DNA of 64,000 nt from Leucobacter tenebrionis (lineage in GTDB: Bacteria > Actinomycetota > Actinomycetes > Actinomycetales > Microbacteriaceae): contig NZ_CP082322.1 of assembly GCF_019884725.1 (NCBI RefSeq), forward strand, positions 620,001 to 684,000, in the 5' to 3' direction. Numbering within the stretch: the first letter of the stretch is position 1; each line of letters opens with the position of its first letter. Shown here one piece after another: positions 58,745 through 64,000 of the stretch. The notes under the pieces are model-generated. The model worked only from the letters and a program-made list of their open reading frames with translations, did not search any database and was not told the origin of the DNA. The position numbers were made by a program, and so were the translations under genes.

Positions 58745-59997
58745 CGCCTTTCCTCCCCACCGCGGTCGTCGGTCGAAGAACCGGGAACCGCGACGGCCAC
58801 CCGCAGCGTCGTGCCCCTTCCGGGCGCCGAGTCGATCTCGAGAGCGCCCCCGAGCTGTTCCGCGCGCTCGGCGATCGCGCGCAGCCCGAAGGAGTCGCGG
58901 CCGGCGCCGTGAGCAGCGGCACGCTCGGGATCGAAGCCGACACCGTCGTCGCGCACCGTCAGCACGATCTCTCCGCCGGCATCCGCGAGCGAGAGGTCGA
59001 CCCGATCGGCCCCGGAGTGCCTCACGGCGTTCGACATGGCGCCCTGCGCGATCCGCAGCAGCGCGCTCTGCACATCCATCGGCAGCGCCAGGTCGGTCTC
59101 CTTCGCGGTCACCTCGATGCGCAGGCCGCTGCGCCGCTCCTGCTCCCTGGCGAGCCGGCGCAGAGCCGCGGCGAGTCCGTCGTCGAGGCCGGCAGGGGTC
59201 AGCTCCCTGATGAACCTCCGCGTCTCGGCGAGGCTCTCGGCGGCGGTCTCCCTCGCGAGGCGCACGTGCCGCAGCGCGGCGCCGTGCGGCGCATCGCGCT
59301 CGGCGGCGTGCAGCAGCATCTGGATGCTCGACAGGCCCTGCGCGACGGTGTCGTGGATCTCCCGCGCCAACCGCGCCCGTTCGGCGAGCGCACCCTGCTC
59401 GCGCTCGGTCTCGGCCAGGCGCTCCCGGGTAGCCAGCAGTTCCTCGACCAGTTGCTCGCGCTCCCGCGCCTCGGTCGCGAGCGCGCGGTAGCCGAGGCCG
59501 ATGAGGATCGCGACTCCCGCTCCGACCAGCGGCCCGAGCACGCCGCCGACGCTGAAGCCGTGGTGGATCCCCAGCGCACCGATGGCGATCGCGGTGCCGG
59601 CGACGACCGCGGTGACGCCCGCGGCCCCGGGCAGCACGTGCAGGTACAGGAAGAACATCGGGAACACGAGGTAGGCGCCGTCGGGCGCGATCCAGACCAG
59701 CGCCGCCCAGAGCAGCGTGAGCGCCAGGATCCAGATCGGCGCGGCCCATCGCGCCGCGACACGACCGCGAGCGCCGAGCGGGCCCGGCTTCCCCGGACCA
59801 CCGCTGCGCGACGCCGTCGCGGCACCGACCAGGTAGAGCCCGACGAAGAGCACCGCGAGCGCGAGCACCCACGGCCATCGGGGCTCGTGGAGTACGACGG
59901 CGCGCACCACTGCGAACGCCGCGAGCGCGATGAGCAGGGCGTGCAACCCGAAACGCAGCCCGGCGAACACGGGGGTGAGCGTGGTGCGGTGGGACAT
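58741..59997 (-). CDS. Sensor histidine kinase, HisKA_3 type
   Basis: 418 residues. The N-terminal half has about six membrane helices (first ~15-35) and little extracytoplasmic sequence. A coiled-coil linker (~185-208) leads into the HisKA_3 dimerisation domain with the phospho-accepting His in RLAREIHDTVAQG. The ATP-binding domain has ALLRIAQGAMSNAVRHSGA, VRDDGVGFD and GRGTTLRV. It probably senses a signal in or at the membrane. TAGCCT lies 8 bases before the ATG. It forms an operon with the response regulator downstream. Confidence 0.93.
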   Translation of the reverse strand: MSHRTTLTPVFAGLRFGLHALLIALAAFAVVRAVVLHEPRWPWVLALAVLFVGLYLVGAATASRSGGPGKPGPLGARGRVAARWAAPIWILALTLLWAALVWIAPDGAYLVFPMFFLYLHVLPGAAGVTAVVAGTAIAIGALGIHHGFSVGGVLGPLVGAGVAILIGLGYRALATEAREREQLVEELLATRERLAETEREQGALAERARLAREIHDTVAQGLSSIQMLLHAAERDAPHGAALRHVRLARETAAESLAETRRFIRELTPAGLDDGLAAALRRLAREQERRSGLRIEVTAKETDLALPMDVQSALLRIAQGAMSNAVRHSGADRVDLSLADAGGEIVLTVRDDGVGFDPERAAAHGAGRDSFGLRAIAERAEQLGGALEIDSAPGRGTTLRVAVAVPGSSTDDRGGEERR

Positions 59998-60039
59998 CGC
60001 CTCTCAGGCTAGGCCACCGGGGCGTCGCCTCGCATCAAC

Positions 60040-60049
60040 CGAAAGTTCG
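60040..60049. promoter_or_regulatory. Possible response-regulator site between the two-component and ABC operons
   Basis: CGAAAGTTCG is a near-perfect palindrome in the 174-base divergent spacer (59998-60171). GGTCCG (60058-60063) and CGGACC (60103-60108) also form an inverted repeat. Either could bind the NarL-type regulator; the sequence alone does not decide. Confidence 0.25.
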
Positions 60050-60171
60050 ATCGGCGGGGTCCGGAGGGTGCAGCGGGGAACCGCCCCGGCGGGCGATGCT
60101 GTCGGACCGCGTCGAGCGGAGGCTGGATACCGGGCCGCGATCCTCGTTCGGGCGGCCCGGAGAGGAAGAAC

Positions 60172-61278
60172 GTGTTCGTCGCCTGGAGAGACCTGCGGTT
60201 CGCCCGCGGCAGATTCATGCTCATCGGGGCCGTCGTGGCCCTCATCACCCTGCTCGTCGGTTTCCTGTCCGGCCTCACGGGAGGGCTGGCCGCGCAGAAC
60301 GTGTCGGGAGTACTCGCGCTGCCGGGAGACCGTCTCGTGCTGCAGGACGCATCGGGCGAGGGCGCGAGCTTCGCGACCTCGGCGCTCTCCGAAGAGGCGG
60401 TCGACGCATGGCGGAGCGCACCGGGAGTGGAGGCTGCGCTCCCGGTCGGCATCGTCCAGTCGCGGGCGGAGACCTCGGGCTCCTCTTCCCCGACAGGGGT
60501 GGCGCTGTTCGGCGTGCCTCGGTCGAAGGGCGGGGAAGAGGGATCGGGGACGGATCAGAACGCGATCGCCGCGCTGGCCCCCGCCCACGATCACGAGGTC
60601 GGGCTCTCCGCCGGCGCGGCGCGGGAGCTCGACGCCGCGGTCGGCGGCTCGGTCACCATCACGGGCGAGGAGTACCGCGTCTCGACCGTCGGCGGCGATG
60701 CGTGGTACAGCCACACCCCGGTCGTGGTGATGGCGCCCGACGCCTGGGCCGAAGCAGACGAACGCGTCGGCGGCAGCGGCGAACCGACCGTGCTGGCCGT
60801 CTCGGGCGACCCCGACTGGGATGCCGTCGCCGAGCGCACCGGCACGAGCGCCGAGAGCCCCCTCGCGAGCCTCGCCGCGCTCGAGACCTTCCGCTCCGAG
60901 ATCGGTTCGCTCGGCCTCATGATCGCGATGCTGTTCGGGATCTCGGCGCTCGTGGTCGGCGCCTTCTTCACGGTCTGGACCATGCAGCGCTCGACCGACG
61001 TCGCGGTGCTGCGGGCCCTCGGCGCGACGACCGGATCGCTCGTGCTCGATGCGCTCGGCCAGGCGCTCACGGTGCTCGCCGCCGGGATCGGCGTCGGGCT
61101 CGCCGCGGTGGTCGGGCTCGGCGCGCTCGTCGGATCCGCCCTCCCCTTCCTCCTGAGCCCGCTCACCACCCTCGCCCCGGCCGCCGTGATGGCCGTGCTC
61201 GGGCTCGCCGGAGCCGCGTTCGCGCTCCGCTCCGTCACCTCGTCCGACCCCCTCACCGCCCTCGGGAGCCACCGATGA
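60172..61278 (+). CDS. FtsX-like ABC transporter permease
   Basis: 368 residues: one N-terminal transmembrane helix (~17-37), a large extracytoplasmic MacB-like domain (about 40-245), and three C-terminal helices (about 248-272, 295-330 and 335-360) with the family's MQRSTDVAVLRALGAT motif. This four-helix topology is that of MacB/LolCE/FtsX-type exporters or mechanotransmitters. Its ATPase is encoded next, overlapping by 4 bases. The GTG start has AGGAAG about 5 bases upstream. Divergent placement from the kinase-regulator pair suggests a drug- or envelope-stress-responsive transporter; substrate unknown. Confidence 0.9.
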   Translation: MFVAWRDLRFARGRFMLIGAVVALITLLVGFLSGLTGGLAAQNVSGVLALPGDRLVLQDASGEGASFATSALSEEAVDAWRSAPGVEAALPVGIVQSRAETSGSSSPTGVALFGVPRSKGGEEGSGTDQNAIAALAPAHDHEVGLSAGAARELDAAVGGSVTITGEEYRVSTVGGDAWYSHTPVVVMAPDAWAEADERVGGSGEPTVLAVSGDPDWDAVAERTGTSAESPLASLAALETFRSEIGSLGLMIAMLFGISALVVGAFFTVWTMQRSTDVAVLRALGATTGSLVLDALGQALTVLAAGIGVGLAAVVGLGALVGSALPFLLSPLTTLAPAAVMAVLGLAGAAFALRSVTSSDPLTALGSHR

Positions 61279-61991
61279 TCCAGCTGCACGACGTCACCCT
61301 CACCTTCCCCGACGGCGACGGACGCGTCACCGCACTCGACCGCGTCTCGCTGACGGCGCCCGCCGGCCGCGTCACCGGCATCACGGGCCCCTCCGGTTCG
61401 GGCAAATCGAGCCTGCTCGCCGTCGCCGCCGCGCTGATCCGCCCCGACTCCGGGCGAGTGATGATCGGCGACGTCGACGCGGCACGGCTGACCGCGGGCG
61501 AGGCTGCGGCACTGCGCCGCGAGCGCATCGGCATCGTCTTCCAGCAGTCGAACCTGATCCCCTCGCTCACCGCGCGCGAGCAGTTGCTCGTGATGGCGGA
61601 GCTCGGCGGGCGGGGCGGGTTCGGCGCGGCGGGATCGCGGCGCCGCTCCGCGGTCCGCGACCGAGCCGACGGACTGCTCGCCGCCGTCGGCCTCGAGGCG
61701 CAGCGGGATCGGCGACCGCATCAGCTCTCCGGCGGACAGCGGCAGCGCGTCGCGATCGCCCGGGCCCTCGTGCACGCTCCCGAGACCCTGCTCGTGGATG
61801 AGCCGACGAGCGCGCTCGACCGGGAACGCGGCTCCGAGATCATGGATCTCATCGGTCGGCTCACGCGGGAGCGCGGCACGGCGACGCTGCTCGTCACGCA
61901 CGATCTGGTGCACGAGCGATGCCTCGACGAGCTGATCACGGTCGTCGACGGGCGGATCGAGGGGCGGATCCACACTCCGTCAGCGGCCTGA
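61275..61991 (+). CDS. MacB/LolD-type ABC transporter ATP-binding protein
   Basis: 238 residues with all ABC motifs: Walker A GPSGSGKSSL near residue 39, Q-loop VFQQSNLIPSLT, signature LSGGQRQRVAIARAL, Walker B TLLVDEPTSALD and switch His in LVTHD. It belongs to the LolD/MacB class that partners FtsX-like permeases. A Gly/Ala/Arg-rich insert (~109-123, between Q-loop and signature) is unusual for the class. ATG overlaps the permease stop (ATGA). Confidence 0.93.
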   Translation: MIQLHDVTLTFPDGDGRVTALDRVSLTAPAGRVTGITGPSGSGKSSLLAVAAALIRPDSGRVMIGDVDAARLTAGEAAALRRERIGIVFQQSNLIPSLTAREQLLVMAELGGRGGFGAAGSRRRSAVRDRADGLLAAVGLEAQRDRRPHQLSGGQRQRVAIARALVHAPETLLVDEPTSALDRERGSEIMDLIGRLTRERGTATLLVTHDLVHERCLDELITVVDGRIEGRIHTPSAA

Positions 61992-62115
61992 ACGCGCGGC
62001 GCATCCGACCGCCCCCGACGCGCCGCGCGCGACGGCGCCGACGTCGGGATAGGATGGAGGCATCGCGTGCGCCGTGGGCGCCGCCCCAGCATCACGACAT
62101 TCGCGAGGAGACACC

Positions 62116-62340
62116 GTGAAGATCCGCACCCGCATCGCCGCCGCCGTGACCGCAGCTCTTGCCTCGGTCTTCGTCGCGGCCCCCGCCTTCGCCCACGACG
62201 GCCACGAGCACGAGTCGATGTTCTCGAGCGCGGGCCAGCCCGTCGACGTCGTCGCGGTGTCGATCGTCGGCGTGGTGCTGCTCGCCGTGGTGCTCATCGG
62301 TTCGACCCTCGTGGGAAACCTGTTCGAGAAGAAGAAGTAA
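62116..62340 (+). CDS. Small His-rich exported membrane protein
   Basis: A 74-residue protein of unknown function. It has a signal peptide (1-26, ending AFA), then the short His/Asp/Glu motif HDGHEHE (27-33), one transmembrane helix (~43-67) and a cytosolic FEKKK end. The motif could bind a metal such as zinc, copper or nickel outside the membrane, but this is a guess. GAGGAG lies 5 bases before the GTG start. The gene stands alone, 124 bases after the ABC operon, and is followed by its own terminator. Confidence 0.7.
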   Translation: MKIRTRIAAAVTAALASVFVAAPAFAHDGHEHESMFSSAGQPVDVVAVSIVGVVLLAVVLIGSTLVGNLFEKKK

Positions 62341-62350
62341 GCGTCTTCGC

Positions 62351-62398
62351 ACGGCAGAAGGCGGTGGGATCCCTCGGGACCCCACCGCCTTCTGCCGT
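62351..62398. terminator. Terminator hairpin (18-bp stem) between convergent genes
   Basis: A perfect 18-bp stem (62351-62368 with 62381-62398) with a 12-base loop and TT on the plus strand. It ends the small membrane protein gene and probably the decarboxylase-like gene as well. Confidence 0.88.
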
Positions 62399-62408
62399 TT
62401 CCGGGCGG

Positions 62409-64000
62409 CTACTCCGCGACCACCCGGATGAGCGAGACCTCCGGGTCGACCGACCCGCGCACGTAACCCGTCGGCGAGGCCGCGACCGCGCGCAGGAAGT
62501 CCACCGTCTCGACCGTGATCTCCTCCCCCGGGAGCATGTTCGGGATGCCGGGCGGGTACGCCGCGAGCGTGTCGGCTGAGATGCGACCGATCGCCTGCTC
62601 GGCGGGCACCACCTCGCTCGCTCCGAAGTACGCGTCGCGCGGCAGGATGCGCAGCACGCCCGGCTCGGGCAGCTCGGGGAACTCGTGCATCGGTTCGGAG
62701 CCCAGCCGCTCGGCCTCCCGCGCGACCTCGTCGAGGGCCGCCATGAAGCGGTCGACGTCGACCTCGCGAGTCGCACCGATGACCGCGACGATGCTCGTCG
62801 CGGTCGACATCTCGAGATAGACGCCGTGGCGCTCCTTGAGCGCGGAGCGCACCCAGTGACCGCTGCGGCCCAGCCGCGACACGTCGATGGGCACCCGCAA
62901 CGGGTCGGTCGAGGTGATGTCCGGAAAGGCGCCGAAACCGTCGCCGATGTCGGAGAACCGCGGATCCCGATCCAGCCGATCCCGGATCTCACGCGCCGCG
63001 CGCACCGCCCGCCCGATGCGCTCCTCCCCCGTCGCCATCGCGTGACGGGCGGTATCGAGCGACCCCATGAGCACGGCGCTCATGGAGGTCGAGGAGGTCA
63101 TGCTGTAGGCGCGTGCCACGAGCGGTTCGAGGCGCTCAGCGAATGGGCCGTGTCCCAGGTGCAGCATCGCCGACTGGGTCAGGGAGCCGGCGAGCTTGTG
63201 GGTGCTCGAGACGACCAGATCGGCGCCGAGCCTGGCCGGCGACTCCGGCAGATCGGGGTGGAAGCCGAAGTGCGCGCCCCACGCGTTGTCGACGATGATC
63301 GCGGCGTCGTGGCGGTGCGCCACCTCGACGAGGCCCGCCACATCGGCCACCGAGCCGAAGTAGCTGGGCGAGACGACGTAGACGCTCGACACCGCGCGAC
63401 CCGCCCGCTCCTCGCGGACGAGCGCCGCCTCGAGCGCCTCGGGCGTGAGCCCGTGCGCGATACCGTGCCGGGTGTCGACCGAGGGCGCGACGAAGGCGGG
63501 TGCAAGACCCGCGAGCAGCACCCCGTCGGTGAGGCTCGAGTGCATGGCGCGCTGGATCAGGATCCGTTCGCCGAGCCCCCGCACCGCGATCGCGGCCGTG
63601 CGGTTCGCCTGCGAGGCGCCGTTCGTGAGGAACCAGGTGCGGCGCGCGCCCCACGCATCCGCCGCCAGGCGCTGGGACTGCACCAGGGGACTGTTCTCTC
63701 CGGCGTCGATACCTTCGAGCAGGAGCGGCACGTCGCGCTGCGCGACGCGGGCGCCGAACAGCTCGGCGATGTGCTCGCCCCCCGCCCCGGGAGCGTTACC
63801 GTGACCGGGCACCATGAGCGACAGCGGATCGGAGTCGCCGAACCGGGCGATCGCGTCGGCGTAGGGGGTGCCGGTCTGATCCTCGGCGTAGCGCGGCGCA
63901 GCCGCCGACCTCGACCGCTGCTGCGGCGCGGGATCCGCGGCCGATCCGGCGTCGCCGATCGACGGTGCGATGGTCGCGGGTCCGGCCGCCCCGTCGTATG
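62409..64000 (-). CDS. Orn/Lys/Arg decarboxylase-family PLP protein (5' end outside window)
   Basis: The frame is open from the stop at 62409 to the window edge, giving 530 visible residues; the true start is beyond 64000. It is a fold-type I PLP enzyme of the Orn/Lys/Arg decarboxylase major-domain family: a start-like MVPGHGNAPGAGGEH segment, FLTNGASQANRTA, IIVDNAWGAHFGFH (PLP-pyridine Asp) and SSTHKLAGSLTQ with the PLP Lys. The C-terminal small domain ends with YPPGIPNMLPGEEI, also typical of this family. Upstream residues are Ala/Pro/Arg-rich. Substrate (arginine, lysine, ornithine) is not determined; actinobacterial members often sit outside polyamine operons. Confidence 0.88.
   Translation of the reverse strand, partial: YDGAAGPATIAPSIGDAGSAADPAPQQRSRSAAAPRYAEDQTGTPYADAIARFGDSDPLSLMVPGHGNAPGAGGEHIAELFGARVAQRDVPLLLEGIDAGENSPLVQSQRLAADAWGARRTWFLTNGASQANRTAAIAVRGLGERILIQRAMHSSLTDGVLLAGLAPAFVAPSVDTRHGIAHGLTPEALEAALVREERAGRAVSSVYVVSPSYFGSVADVAGLVEVAHRHDAAIIVDNAWGAHFGFHPDLPESPARLGADLVVSSTHKLAGSLTQSAMLHLGHGPFAERLEPLVARAYSMTSSTSMSAVLMGSLDTARHAMATGEERIGRAVRAAREIRDRLDRDPRFSDIGDGFGAFPDITSTDPLRVPIDVSRLGRSGHWVRSALKERHGVYLEMSTATSIVAVIGATREVDVDRFMAALDEVAREAERLGSEPMHEFPELPEPGVLRILPRDAYFGASEVVPAEQAIGRISADTLAAYPPGIPNMLPGEEITVETVDFLRAVAASPTGYVRGSVDPEVSLIRVVAE

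Noticed and set aside
1..64000. CRISPR arrays, insertion sequences, rRNA genes, prophage
   Set aside because: No regularly spaced repeats of CRISPR type, no transposase frames with terminal repeats, and no rRNA-like sequence were seen on reading the window.

Overview
The window is high-GC (about 70%) actinobacterial chromosome. Gene content and protein signatures (DUF2469, DUF3039 and DUF3107 proteins, UPF0182, AdnAB, ImuA'-ImuB-DnaE2, teichoic-acid-type glycosyltransferases) point to the Microbacteriaceae, most likely something close to Leucobacter; the genus is an inference from protein style. Almost all of it is well-packed chromosomal coding sequence. I found no insertion sequence, prophage, CRISPR array or rRNA.

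Layout. 1-6632: a 5'-truncated comM/yifB-type AAA+ gene and dprA (competence/DNA processing), then a thiamine salvage operon thiM-thiE-thiD/tenA behind a TPP riboswitch, then xerC. 6640-13538: an M23-type secreted protein and a DUF2469 protein on the minus strand, then the SOS mutasome imuA'-imuB-dnaE2 behind a perfect LexA palindrome. 13573-18072: pncB, a DUF3039 protein, and a two-gene ABC exporter. 18147-24693: cell-wall glycopolymer genes, namely a TagGH-type ABC exporter, an ExoA-like GT2 and two TagB/TagF-type transferases, one with duplicated catalytic domains. 24773-28820: an HtrA-type protease, then two almost identical initiator tRNA genes, each with its own terminator, bracketing a heavy-metal P-type ATPase.

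29235-53473 follows, in outline, a block I recall from Mycobacterium tuberculosis (Rv3193c to Rv3211): UPF0182, a PDZ/Lon-like protease, a DUF2342 zinc protein, an orphan cyclodehydratase-like protein, UvrD2-like helicase, NudC, AdnB, AdnA, DUF3107, then (after coaBC, a secreted beta-helix protein and an rRNA methyltransferase) a ferritin-like protein and a DEAD-box helicase. The whiB7 slot is empty here, and an APH-fold protein that looks like a pseudokinase sits between nudC and adnB. 53688-62340: PHP phosphoesterase, SDR, M24 aminopeptidase, a secreted 3D-like protein, a YchJ-type protein, a two-component system divergent from an FtsX-type ABC transporter, and a tiny His-rich membrane protein. 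62409-64000: a 5'-truncated Orn/Lys/Arg decarboxylase-like gene.

A striking general feature is the promoter layout. At about 20 genes a [T/C/G]ANNNT hexamer ends exactly 6 (sometimes 7) bases before the start codon, with no Shine-Dalgarno sequence in the normal place. This predicts leaderless mRNAs and was used to choose many of the start codons given here. Genes inside operons and a minority of first genes have ordinary Shine-Dalgarno sequences or ATGA overlaps.
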